64,000 bases of DNA from contig NZ_CP059997.1 of the NCBI RefSeq assembly GCF_018736145.1, positions 7,129,501-7,193,500 on the forward strand, given 5' to 3'. The position numbers and the translations under genes are program-made. This stretch comes from Amycolatopsis sp. CA-230715 (GTDB taxonomy: Bacteria; Actinomycetota; Actinomycetes; Mycobacteriales; Pseudonocardiaceae). The notes under the pieces were generated by a model, which saw nothing but the letters and a program-made list of their open reading frames with translations, did not search any database and had not been told where the DNA came from. Of the stretch, positions 8,301 to 17,467 are shown piece by piece; the first letter of the stretch is position 1, and every line of letters starts with the position of its first letter.

Positions 8301-9587
8301 ATGACTGAGCAGGCCAAGCGGTTGGCGCAGGAAGCAGCGGAGCTGACCAAGCAGTGGGAGACCGACCCCCGCTGGGCGGGCGTGCGGCGGTCCTACTCGG
8401 CCGAAGACGTCGTGAAGCTCCGCGGCAGCGTTGTCGAAGAGCAGACCCTCGCCCGTCGCGGCGCCGAGAAGCTGTGGAACCTCCTGCACACCGAGGACTA
8501 CATCAACTCGCTCGGCGCGCTGACCGGGAACCAGGCCGTCCAGCAGGTCCGCGCGGGGCTCAAGGCCATCTACCTGTCGGGCTGGCAGGTCGCCGCCGAC
8601 GCGAACCTCTCCGGCCAGACCTACCCCGACCAGAGCCTCTACCCGGCCAACTCGGTGCCCGCGGTGGTCCGCCGGATCAACAACGCGCTGGGCCGCGCCG
8701 ACCAGATCAACTGGGCCGAGGGCAACACCGACATCGACTGGTACGCCCCGATCGTCGCCGACGCGGAGGCGGGCTTCGGTGGCCCGCTCAACGCGTTCGA
8801 GCTGATGAAGGGCATGATCAACGCCGGTGCCGCGGGTGTGCACTGGGAGGACCAGCTCGCGTCCGAGAAGAAGTGCGGCCACCTCGGCGGCAAGGTGCTG
8901 ATCCCGACCAAGCAGCACGAGCGCACGCTGAACGCCGCCCGCCTCGCCGCGGACGTCGCCGGTGTCCCGTCGGTCATCGTCGCCCGCACCGACGCGCAGG
9001 CCGCGACGCTGCTGACCAGTGACGTCGACGACCGCGACAAGCAGTTCCTGACCGGCGGCCGCACCGCGGAGGGCTTCTACGAGGTGCGCAACGGCATCGA
9101 GCCGTGCATCGAGCGCGGCCTCGCCTACGCGCAGTACGCCGACCTGCTGTGGATGGAGACCTCCGAGCCCGACCTCGAGGTGGCGCGCCAGTTCGCCGAG
9201 GCCATCAAGGCGAAGTACCCGAACCAGCTGCTGGCCTACAACTGCTCGCCGTCGTTCAACTGGAAGAAGCACCTCGACGACGCGACGATCGCGAAGTTCC
9301 AGCGCGAGCTCGGGCACATGGGCTACAAGTTCCAGTTCATCACCCTGGCCGGTTTCCACGCGCTGAACTACTCGATGTTCGACCTGGCGCACGGCTACGC
9401 CCGCGAAGGCATGACCGCCTACGTCGAGCTGCAGGAGAAGGAGTTCGGCTCGGAGGACCGCGGGTATACCGCCACCAAGCACCAGCGCGAGGTCGGCACC
9501 GGCTGGTTCGACCAGGTGAGCACCGCGCTGAACCCGGAGAGCTCGACCACCGCGCTCAAGGGTTCCACCGAGGAAGCCCAGTTCTGA
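8301..9587 (+). CDS. aceA: Isocitrate lyase
   Basis: This 428-residue enzyme cleaves isocitrate to glyoxylate and succinate, the first step of the glyoxylate shunt, needed for growth on acetate and fatty acids. The catalytic signature KKCGH is at residues 190-194 (Cys192). Substrate and metal motifs are intact: SGWQVAADAN, the PIVADAEAGFGG strand with its metal-binding acids, VARTDAQAA, and LAYNCSPSFNWKK. The length is exactly that of short bacterial isocitrate lyases. GGAGAG sits five bases before ATG 8301. It is divergent from the RamB-type regulator and followed by a strong hairpin and then malate synthase. Confidence 0.98.
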   Translation: MTEQAKRLAQEAAELTKQWETDPRWAGVRRSYSAEDVVKLRGSVVEEQTLARRGAEKLWNLLHTEDYINSLGALTGNQAVQQVRAGLKAIYLSGWQVAADANLSGQTYPDQSLYPANSVPAVVRRINNALGRADQINWAEGNTDIDWYAPIVADAEAGFGGPLNAFELMKGMINAGAAGVHWEDQLASEKKCGHLGGKVLIPTKQHERTLNAARLAADVAGVPSVIVARTDAQAATLLTSDVDDRDKQFLTGGRTAEGFYEVRNGIEPCIERGLAYAQYADLLWMETSEPDLEVARQFAEAIKAKYPNQLLAYNCSPSFNWKKHLDDATIAKFQRELGHMGYKFQFITLAGFHALNYSMFDLAHGYAREGMTAYVELQEKEFGSEDRGYTATKHQREVGTGWFDQVSTALNPESSTTALKGSTEEAQF

Positions 9588-9593
9588 CCTGAC

Positions 9594-9641
9594 GCGGGCG
9601 GTGACGGGTCGGCCCGTCACCGCCCGCCCCTCTTCTTTTCC
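9594..9641 (+). terminator. Intrinsic terminator after aceA
   Basis: A perfect 15-bp stem (arms 9594-9608 and 9613-9627) with a TCGG loop is followed by a pyrimidine tract CCCTCTTCTTTTCC. It begins six bases after the aceA stop. Since aceB starts only 22 bases further on, read-through or a separate aceB promoter is needed for aceB expression. Confidence 0.8.
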
Positions 9642-9662
9642 TTCCGCACCTGGAGGCACGCC

Positions 9663-11270
<1,608 letters not shown>

Positions 11271-11307
11271 GACTCCGGTTTCCCTTTCCTGACGGGGGAA
11301 ATCGGCG

Positions 11308-11357
11308 AGGCGGGCCGGGGAGGAGTGGTTCCCTCCTCGCCGGCCCGCCTTTTCTTG
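11308..11357 (+). terminator. Intrinsic terminator after aceB
   Basis: Arms 11308-11325 and 11333-11350 pair over 18 bp with one mismatch, around a TGGTTCC loop, and run into TTTTCTT. This is a textbook GC-rich stem with a U-run, 38 bases after the aceB stop. Confidence 0.85.
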
Positions 11358-11397
11358 CCCGGGTTTCACCGGTCCGCGGCGCGGGAAAGCCGGGGGC

Positions 11398-12282
11398 ATG
11401 ACCGAGTTCGTGAGCACCGCGGATCTGGAAATCGGATACGAGGTGGACGGCCCTGCCGCGGGACCGGTGATCGTGGCCGTGCACGGGTGGCCGGACGACG
11501 TGCACTGCTGGGACGGCGTGGTACCGCGACTGGTGGCGGAAGGGTTCCGGGTGTACCGGCCGCATCTTCGCGGTTTCGGCCCCACCCGGTTCCGCGCGCC
11601 GGGCAAACCCCGCAGCGGCCAGGCGGGGGCGCTCGGCGCTGACCTGCGCGACTTCCTGGACGCCTTGGATCTCGAGAACGTATTGGTGGCAGGGCACGAC
11701 TGGGGAGCGCGAGCCGGGTACGTCGTCGGCGCGCTGTTCCCCGCTCGCGTGCGCGCGCTCGTCGCGATGTCGGCGGGGCACGGCGCGAGCGGCCCCGACG
11801 CGCCCTTGCCGTACCCGCTGGCGCACGCCTACTGGTACGAGTGGCTGGTCGCGACCGCGCGGGGGAGGGACATCGTGCGCGACGACCGGCGCGGGTTCGG
11901 CCGCTACCTCTGGGAAAGCTGGTCGCCGGGATGGCGGTTCTCCGAAGCCGAGTTCTCCCGCGCCGCGCAGGCGTGGGAAAACCCCGACTGGCCGGACATC
12001 ACGGTCAGCGCGTACCTGCACCGCTGGGGCGAGGAGCCGGGGGACCCGGCTTACGCCGACCTCGAACGGGAACTCGCCGCGATTCCCCCGGTGCGCGTGC
12101 CGACGCTGGTGCTGCACGGCACCGGCGACCGCGACAACCTCCCGTCCACCAGCGAAGGCAAGGACGACCTGTTCACCGCGCACTACCGGCGCGCGGAATT
12201 CCAGGGCGTCGGCCACTTCCTGCCCCGCGAAGCACCCGCCAGGGTCGCCAGGGAAATCCTCTGGTGGTCCTCGACCGCTTAA
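11398..12282 (+). CDS. Alpha/beta hydrolase, epoxide-hydrolase-like
   Basis: This is a 294-residue soluble hydrolase. Motifs in order are: oxyanion HGWPDD (about 29-34), RPHLRGFGPTRF, nucleophile elbow GHDWGAR with an Asp nucleophile (about residue 101), a cap rich in Trp/Tyr, VLHGTGD near the acid residue, and GHFLPRE carrying the catalytic His. The Asp nucleophile and the HGWP motif place it with epoxide hydrolases or haloalkane dehalogenases rather than serine esterases. There is no signal peptide. Its own promoter must lie in the short gap after the aceB terminator. The substrate is unknown. Confidence 0.85.
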   Translation: MTEFVSTADLEIGYEVDGPAAGPVIVAVHGWPDDVHCWDGVVPRLVAEGFRVYRPHLRGFGPTRFRAPGKPRSGQAGALGADLRDFLDALDLENVLVAGHDWGARAGYVVGALFPARVRALVAMSAGHGASGPDAPLPYPLAHAYWYEWLVATARGRDIVRDDRRGFGRYLWESWSPGWRFSEAEFSRAAQAWENPDWPDITVSAYLHRWGEEPGDPAYADLERELAAIPPVRVPTLVLHGTGDRDNLPSTSEGKDDLFTAHYRRAEFQGVGHFLPREAPARVAREILWWSSTA

Positions 12283-12297
12283 GTCTGCGGGTGGCGC

Positions 12298-12775
12298 CGG
12301 TGCCCTGTGGCTTTCGGGGCACTGGATTCCCCGAAGGTCACAGTGATGTCGGGTGCGCGGCGATGTCGGGTGCGCGGCGCGGTGGTCGGCGGCGGGGGCC
12401 CGTCGTTGGTCCCCGAAGGCCACCTTCGGGGACCCTGGCGTCACTTTCTCGGCCCTCGCTTCCGTGCGGGCAGGGCCGCGCATGCCCCGAAGGTGACCTT
12501 CGGGGCGCTCAACGCCGCACATCCACCCCTCGCGCGCCAGACCTCCCGCTTGCCGGTGCCCCGAAAGTGGCTTTCGGGGCACCGGATTCCCCGAAGGTCA
12601 CTTTCGGGGCAGCCGAAGGTCCGAGCGGGAGCGGGAGTGCGGGTGCGAGGGTCGAGTTCGCGGCGTCTACCGCCCCGAAGGCCACCTTCGGGGACGAGCG
12701 CCGTGGCGGCAGCCCGCCGCGAGGGCCGAGATCGTGACCCTCAACGTCTCGAGAGCGGCCCTCGGCGACATTCAC
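12298..12775. repeat. Cluster A of CCCCGAA/TTCGGGG palindromic repeats
   Basis: This fills most of the 658 bases between the hydrolase and the small gene at 12941. Five intact palindromes occupy 12411-12431, 12484-12506, 12558-12580, 12589-12609 and 12673-12693. A decayed copy lies at about 12298-12322 and a half copy at 12329-12348. Arms are CCCCGAA(G/A)G and C(T/C)TTCGGGG around a variable 3-5 base centre; the copy at 12555-12583 has 13-bp arms. A 17-bp tandem duplication covers 12345-12378. Bases 12329-12540 match cluster C (55530-55742) in inverted orientation, and 12643-12775 match cluster D in direct orientation. No gene is supported here; reading frames across it merely translate the repeat. 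Confidence 0.9.
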
Positions 12776-12940
12776 ACACCATCATGGTGGCTTCGCGGCC
12801 GCCGAGAATGCGTGGTCCGGATGGTCTACGTAGTGAATGACCGGGGGCAATACCTACCGTTTCCCGGATTGATTGCGTGGTATTCGCCCCGGCAGGCTGC
12901 TGGGATCAGGCACTCCGCTCCTCTTCACAGGAGTCTTGAG

Positions 12941-13075
12941 ATGAGAATGCTTCCCGCGGTCGCCGGTCTGCTCCTGCTCGCGCTCGTCTGCGGCGCGCTG
13001 CTCACCCCCGTCGGGGACAGTGGCACCGGGCCCGCCTATTCCGACTGCGCCCGCCCGAGGTGCGGCGCCTTCTGA
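12941..13075 (+). CDS. Small hydrophobic peptide, function unknown
   Basis: This would encode 44 residues: MRMLP, a strongly hydrophobic helix (about residues 5-22, rich in Leu/Ala/Val), then a polar tail with two cysteines (SDCARPRCGAF). AGGAG lies seven bases before ATG 12941, which is good spacing. It could be a small membrane or secreted peptide; I recognise no family. The frame is also open upstream, but that part runs into the repeat cluster and lacks a start signal. Codon third positions are GC-rich. The call rests on the ribosome-binding site and the signal-like helix only. Confidence 0.5.
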   Translation: MRMLPAVAGLLLLALVCGALLTPVGDSGTGPAYSDCARPRCGAF

Positions 13076-13171
13076 GCCGTTCCGCTCTCCGGTTCCGCGC
13101 TGGTGCGATCGGGTTGTCTGCTACAGCGAGTGTCGAATCGGATACGGAAAAGTTCTAAGGTGGTGGGCACA

Positions 13172-13237
13172 CCGACCGGACTCCCCCTCAGCGGTCGGGA
13201 GGCGCACCCTCGGAGCAACCCCCAGGGCTCCGAGGGT
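13172..13237 (+). promoter_or_regulatory. Structured leader: two consecutive hairpins before the MFS gene
   Basis: CCGACCG (13172-13178) pairs with CGGTCGG (13192-13198). Eight bases later an 11-bp perfect stem, ACCCTCGGAGC (13206-13216) with GCTCCGAGGGT (13227-13237), encloses a 10-base loop. There is no U-run. They may end the small-gene transcript or form a regulatory leader; I match no known riboswitch. Confidence 0.4.
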
Positions 13238-13332
13238 CGCGCGTGTCCGGGCACCGATGGGAGGCGGTCGACCGTGGCGGGAGGCGGAAGACGAGCCGCG
13301 AGAACGAGGCGGCGCACGGGTGACGGGGCATC

Positions 13333-14598
13333 GTGTCCACCGGGTATGGGCCGGGTCGCGAAAGCGGCGTGAAGGCCGTGGCGGCGCGCCCGTCGTTCGC
13401 CTCGGTACTCCGCCTTCGCGAGTTCCGCGCCCTGTGGTTCGCGGAATTGCTGTCGGTGTGCGGTGATCAGCTCGCCCGTGTCGCACTGGCCATCCTCGTC
13501 TTCCAGCGCACCGATTCCGCGGCGCTGACCGGGCTGACCTACGCGCTCACCTACGTGCCGACGGTTATCGGCGGGGTGCTGCTCGCGAGCTGGGGCGATC
13601 GCCGGTCCCGCCGCGACGTGATGGTGTGGACCGATCTGGCGCGCGCGGTGCTCGTCGGCGCGATGGTCGTGCCGGGGATGCCGCTGTGGGCGCTGTGCGC
13701 GCTGGTGGCCGTGATGACCTTGTTCGGCGGACCGTTCAAGGCCGCGCAGCAGGCCGTGCTGCCGGAGATCCTCACCGGCGAGCGGTACACGGTCGGCATG
13801 GCGCTGCGGAACGTCACGATGCAGTCGGCGCAGCTGGTGGGCTTCGGCGCGGGCGGCATGCTGGTGGCCGCGGTCGGGCCGGGCGTCGGGCTGACCGTGA
13901 ACGCGGCGACGTTCGCCGTTTCCGCACTGGTGACGCGGTTCGGCGTCCGCTACCGGGAGCCGGTCGCGCGCGCCGCGGAAACCGGCTGGCGCGCGTTCCT
14001 GCGGTCCACCACCGCGGGTGCGCGCCTGGTGTGGCGGGACACCGGGTTGCGCACGCTCGTCGCGTTGAACTGGCTGGCGGGTTTCTACGTCGTCCCGGAG
14101 ACGATCGCCGCGCCGTACGCGGCCACGCTCGGAGTGGGCACCGCGACCGTGGGCTGGCTGATGGCCGCGGACCCGATCGGCAGCGTGCTCGGCGGGATCG
14201 TGTTCGGCAAGTGGGTGCCGGAGCGGGCGCAGGTGCGGGTGCTGGGCCTGCTCGGCATCGCGGCGGGCCTCCCGCTCGTGCTGTGCTTCGCCCATCCCGG
14301 CCTGCTGCCCTCGATCCTGTTGTTCGCGACCTCGGGCCTGCTGGCCACCGGCTACAACATCCAGGGCGTCGTGCAGTTCATGCGGCGGCTCCCGAACGGC
14401 CAGCGCGCACAGGGTTCCGGCCTGAACTCGACCGGTCTGGTGACCGTGCAGGGGCTCGGCGCCGCGGCGGCGGGTGGGCTCGCCGATCTCATCGGCCCCG
14501 CCAAGACCATCGCCGCGGCCGGCACCGCCGGGGTGGCGATGGCGGTGCCGATCGCGCTCGCGTGGGGTCGGACCCGCCAGGAAGGGCGGGCCGAATGA
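13333..14598 (+). CDS. MFS transporter
   Basis: This is an integral membrane transporter of about 410-421 residues. Around 12 hydrophobic segments are visible. The inter-helix 2-3 loop ASWGDRRSRRDVM is a variant of the MFS motif A, and FASVLRLREFRALWFAELLS is the typical N-terminus of the DHA3-like group with 12 helices (macrolide or siderophore exporters). The start is uncertain: GTG 13333 has GGGG upstream, while GTG 13369 is closer to the conserved N-terminus. The transported compound is unknown. Two hairpins lie in the leader. It is tandem with the GGDEF gene, 82 or more bases apart. Confidence 0.85.
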   Translation: MSTGYGPGRESGVKAVAARPSFASVLRLREFRALWFAELLSVCGDQLARVALAILVFQRTDSAALTGLTYALTYVPTVIGGVLLASWGDRRSRRDVMVWTDLARAVLVGAMVVPGMPLWALCALVAVMTLFGGPFKAAQQAVLPEILTGERYTVGMALRNVTMQSAQLVGFGAGGMLVAAVGPGVGLTVNAATFAVSALVTRFGVRYREPVARAAETGWRAFLRSTTAGARLVWRDTGLRTLVALNWLAGFYVVPETIAAPYAATLGVGTATVGWLMAADPIGSVLGGIVFGKWVPERAQVRVLGLLGIAAGLPLVLCFAHPGLLPSILLFATSGLLATGYNIQGVVQFMRRLPNGQRAQGSGLNSTGLVTVQGLGAAAAGGLADLIGPAKTIAAAGTAGVAMAVPIALAWGRTRQEGRAE

Positions 14599-14686
14599 CG
14601 GTCAGTTTCCACGGTCGCTCATGGCGTCCTCCTTCGCACAGTGGTCGGATGCCCTGCGGAGAGTTAGCAGGTGGTACACGGTGAGT

Positions 14687-16030
14687 ATGCGGGACGAAAG
14701 CCACGATCAGGTTGCGGCCAGGCAACCGAGTCCCTTTTGGCCGCGCGGCCCCGCCGCGCGGGAATGGGTGGTTCGCGGCTGGGGGATCCGCGAGTGGGCG
14801 CTCTGGCAGCAGCCGCCGCGGGTCGTCGCCTACTGCCTTGCCTGCGCCGCGGCGGTCGTGTCGCTCGGTTTCGTCTGGTTCCCGGTCGCGGCCGGCGGCG
14901 CCGACCTGATCCGCCTCGCGGTACTGGCCGGGCTGGGGATCCTGCAGGCGGAGCTGGGCCGCCACGTCGAACGGGTGCGCCGCAGGCTGTCGGGGAGCCC
15001 GCACATCACGATGAGTTCGGTGTGGACGTTCGCTGGCGTGCTGATGATGCCGATCGGGCTGGTCGTCGTGCTCACCGCGGTGCTCTACCTCCACCTCGGG
15101 CTGCGCAGCTGGTACCGGCTGCACCGGGTGCCGCCGTTCCGCACGTTCAACAACGCGTGCTGCGTGATCCTGTCGTCCTGCGGCGCGGCGTCCACATTGG
15201 ACCTGATCGGGGTGCCGACGATGCGCGCGGCCACCACGATGGCGGTGCACGGCGCGATCGCCGTGCTCGTGGTGATGGCGGTGCAGTTCGGCTTGAACGC
15301 GGTGCTCATCCTGCCCGCGCGCGCGAAGGTCGGGCGGACGCCGCGCGCGTGGTTCGGCGGCTGGTTCGACAACGTGCTCGACCTCGCCACCCTGTGCCTC
15401 GGCGCGCTGAACGCGCTGGCGCTCGCGATCTCGCCGGTGCTCGTGGTGGCGGTCTTCCCGCCGGTGCTGCTGCTGCACCGGACCGTGCTCGTCACGCAGC
15501 TGGAGGCCGAGGCCAGGCGTGACCACAAGACCGGCGTCTTCAACATCGCGGGCTGGCAGGCGCACGCCGAACGCGTCGAGGCGAGGGCGAATCGCCTCAA
15601 CGCGAACTTCGGACTGCTCATGATCGACCTCGATCACTTCAAGCGCGTGAACGACACGTACGGCCACCTGGCGGGCGATGCCGTGCTGAAAGCGATCGCC
15701 GACGCCATCGTCCGCAGCGTGCGCGGCCACGAGGACGCGGTCGGCCGGTTCGGCGGGGAGGAATTCGTCGTGATACTCCCGAACGTGACCGGGGACGGGA
15801 TCGCCATGGTCGCCGAGCGCATCCGCACCGCGGTGCACGAACTCACCGTGCGGATCCCGGTCGGGGACCGGGGCCAGGTGGTCACCGGTTTCTCCGTTTC
15901 GGTCGGCAGCGCGCGCTACCCGTCGGCGGGTACCACCGTGCAGGCGCTGCTCGACGCCGCGGATATCGCGCTGTACCAAGCGAAGCAGGCTGGCCGGAAC
16001 CGCGTGGTGGCCGCGACCGCGCGGGCGTGA
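14687..16030 (+). CDS. Membrane GGDEF diguanylate cyclase
   Basis: This 447-residue protein is predicted to make cyclic di-GMP. Residues 45-270 contain about six to seven hydrophobic segments forming a membrane sensor of no recognised family. The GGDEF domain occupies about 280-445: DHKTGVFNIAGW, DLDHFKRVNDTYGH (metal and GTP binding), the active-site GGEEF at 356-360, and ADIALYQAKQAGRN at the end. GGEEF is a catalytically competent variant. No RxxD inhibitory site is placed five residues before it, so product inhibition may be absent. ATG 14687 or GTG 14681 could be the start. No EAL partner is visible here. Confidence 0.88.
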   Translation: MRDESHDQVAARQPSPFWPRGPAAREWVVRGWGIREWALWQQPPRVVAYCLACAAAVVSLGFVWFPVAAGGADLIRLAVLAGLGILQAELGRHVERVRRRLSGSPHITMSSVWTFAGVLMMPIGLVVVLTAVLYLHLGLRSWYRLHRVPPFRTFNNACCVILSSCGAASTLDLIGVPTMRAATTMAVHGAIAVLVVMAVQFGLNAVLILPARAKVGRTPRAWFGGWFDNVLDLATLCLGALNALALAISPVLVVAVFPPVLLLHRTVLVTQLEAEARRDHKTGVFNIAGWQAHAERVEARANRLNANFGLLMIDLDHFKRVNDTYGHLAGDAVLKAIADAIVRSVRGHEDAVGRFGGEEFVVILPNVTGDGIAMVAERIRTAVHELTVRIPVGDRGQVVTGFSVSVGSARYPSAGTTVQALLDAADIALYQAKQAGRNRVVAATARA

Positions 16031-16046
16031 GCACCGGAAGACCGCG

Positions 16047-16736
16047 CTACCACGGGACGACTTCGCCGGTGCGGTCCAGGAACTGCAGGCCGGGCGCGCC
16101 CGCCTGCGCTTCGAGGACGTCGACGACGGCCGGGATGCTTTCCTCCGGGGTCAGCGGCGCGTCGGGGCCGCCGAGTTCGGTCTTGTTGTGGCCGGGGTCG
16201 ATGAGCAGCTTGGTGTGCCCGTCGTCGGCGTGGCGCGTGGTGTAGCTGCGCATCAACTGGTTGAGCGCGGCCTTGCTGGCCTTGTAGAGCTCGTAGCCGT
16301 CCTCGGTGTTCCGCGAAATGCTGCCCTGGTCCGACGACATGACCGCGACGGTGCCGCCGGGGGCGACGAGCCCACGGAGTGCTTCGAGGGCGCGCAGCGG
16401 GCTCAACGCGTTGGTGATCATCACCTCGGCGAAGGTGTCGTCGGGGACCTCGTGGATCGGCTGGTTCCCGCGGTTGATCGCGGCGTTGACGAAGAGCAGG
16501 TCGAGCCGGCGCCCGGCGAGGCGCTCGCGCAGCGCGGCCAGTTCTCCTGGACTGGTCATCTCCAGCGTCTCGACGGTCAGGCTTCCGTTCGAGGCGGCGG
16601 CTCTCAGCTCGCCGCCGTTTTCCCGTGTCGTGGCGATGACCCGCCAGCCGCGCCGGGCCAGTTCGGTGACGAGGACGAGCCCCAATCCCCTGGAGGCTCC
16701 GATGACGAGGGCTTGGCGGGGGGAGGTGGTGGACAC
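16047..16736 (-). CDS. SDR-family oxidoreductase
   Basis: This is a 229-residue NAD(P)-dependent short-chain dehydrogenase. The cofactor loop GASRGLG is at residues 13-19, NAA follows at about 87-89, the Ser-containing strand (MSSDQGSI) comes next, then YxxxK in ELYKASKAALNQ. GTG 16736 is chosen because AGGAG lies seven bases upstream and the Rossmann fold begins at once. It diverges from the TetR gene at 16838 across about 100 bp with a duplicated GTCTAGAC operator, so it is very probably the repressor's target. Such pairs usually detoxify a small carbonyl or quinone-like ligand; the actual substrate is unknown. Confidence 0.9.
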   Translation of the reverse strand: MSTTSPRQALVIGASRGLGLVLVTELARRGWRVIATTRENGGELRAAASNGSLTVETLEMTSPGELAALRERLAGRRLDLLFVNAAINRGNQPIHEVPDDTFAEVMITNALSPLRALEALRGLVAPGGTVAVMSSDQGSISRNTEDGYELYKASKAALNQLMRSYTTRHADDGHTKLLIDPGHNKTELGGPDAPLTPEESIPAVVDVLEAQAGAPGLQFLDRTGEVVPW

Positions 16737-16757
16737 GATCGCTCCTTGTCGGAATTT

Positions 16758-16783
16758 GTCTAGACTGGACGTTGCGTCTAGAC
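16758..16783. promoter_or_regulatory. TetR-type operator: two GTCTAGAC palindromes
   Basis: Two identical 8-bp palindromes, GTCTAGAC, sit at 16758-16765 and 16776-16783, 18 bp apart centre to centre, between the divergent SDR and TetR genes. As a pair they also form one larger inverted repeat. This is the expected layout for a TetR dimer pair controlling both promoters. Confidence 0.75.
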
Positions 16784-16825
16784 AGTAGCACGGCGCGGAC
16801 GGCGGAGCGCGGCTCAACCGTCGGA

Positions 16826-16831
16826 TAGGTT
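16826..16831 (+). promoter_or_regulatory. Putative -10 box of leaderless tetR promoter
   Basis: TAGGTT ends six bases before ATG 16838. There is no good ribosome-binding site, so a leaderless mRNA is likely. Confidence 0.4.
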
Positions 16832-16837
16832 CCTCCC

Positions 16838-17437
16838 ATGCCCGCCGCGAATTCCCAGCCCCGCAGGGCGCGCTCCGGCAACCGGCGAGACGAGGCCGCG
16901 CGCCTCGCCGTGCTGCACGCCGCGGACGACCTCCTCGTCGAGCACGGTTTCGGCGCGCTGACCGTCGAAGCGATCGCGCGCCGCGCCGGTGTCGCCAAGC
17001 AGACGATCTACCGGTGGTGGCCGTCGAAGGTGGAAGTCCTCCTCGACACGCTCATCGCGGACAGCGAGAAGAGCCTTCCGGTCCCGGCGGAGCAGGTCAC
17101 GGCCGACGACATCCGCGGCTACTTCCGCGGTTTCGCGCGGTTCGTCACCCGTGATCCCGCGGGCAAGGTGCTCCTCGCGGTCATCGCCGAGGCACAGCAC
17201 GATCCCGGCACGGCCGCGAACCTCCGCGAGCGCTACCTCGAACCGCGCCGCAAGCAGGAACGGGAAATGCTCGCGCGCGGTACCGACGCGGGCGAGATCT
17301 CGCTGCGGCTCGGCCCCGATGCCACGATCGACGCCCTGGCTGGCCCGATCGTCTACTGCGCGCTGACGGGTTCGAGCGTTCCTCGCGGTTTGCTCGACAC
17401 CCTCTTCGAAGACCTCTTGAGGCCTCGAACCGACTAG
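16838..17437 (+). CDS. TetR/AcrR-family transcriptional regulator
   Basis: This is a 199-residue repressor. After a basic arm (residues 1-20) the TetR helix-turn-helix spans about 25-70: AVLHAADDLLVEHGFGALTVEAIARRAGVAKQ and TIYRWWPSKVEVL are classic. The C-terminal ligand-binding part is helical and ends LFEDLLRPRTD (TetR_C_11/16-like). It faces the SDR gene across the GTCTAGAC operator, so autoregulation plus control of the SDR gene is inferred. The inducer is unknown. Confidence 0.92.
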   Translation: MPAANSQPRRARSGNRRDEAARLAVLHAADDLLVEHGFGALTVEAIARRAGVAKQTIYRWWPSKVEVLLDTLIADSEKSLPVPAEQVTADDIRGYFRGFARFVTRDPAGKVLLAVIAEAQHDPGTAANLRERYLEPRRKQEREMLARGTDAGEISLRLGPDATIDALAGPIVYCALTGSSVPRGLLDTLFEDLLRPRTD

Positions 17438-17442
17438 TGTCG

Positions 17443-17461
17443 CGATCTCGGCCCTCGCGGC
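17443..17461 (-). repeat. Fragment of the intergenic composite repeat
   Basis: CGATCTCGGCCCTCGCGGC between the TetR and glycosyltransferase stops is an exact 19-base match, in inverted orientation, to a segment shared by cluster A (12716-12734) and cluster D (61668-61686). It appears without the palindromes. Confidence 0.6.
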
Positions 17462-17467
17462 ACGCGG

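Noticed and set aside
12307..12840. Open frames rich in the words PKVTFGA, PKVAFGA and PSGTLA across the repeat clusters
   Set aside because: They are translations of the palindromic repeat, recur in all clusters in several frames and on both strands, and lack starts with ribosome-binding sites.
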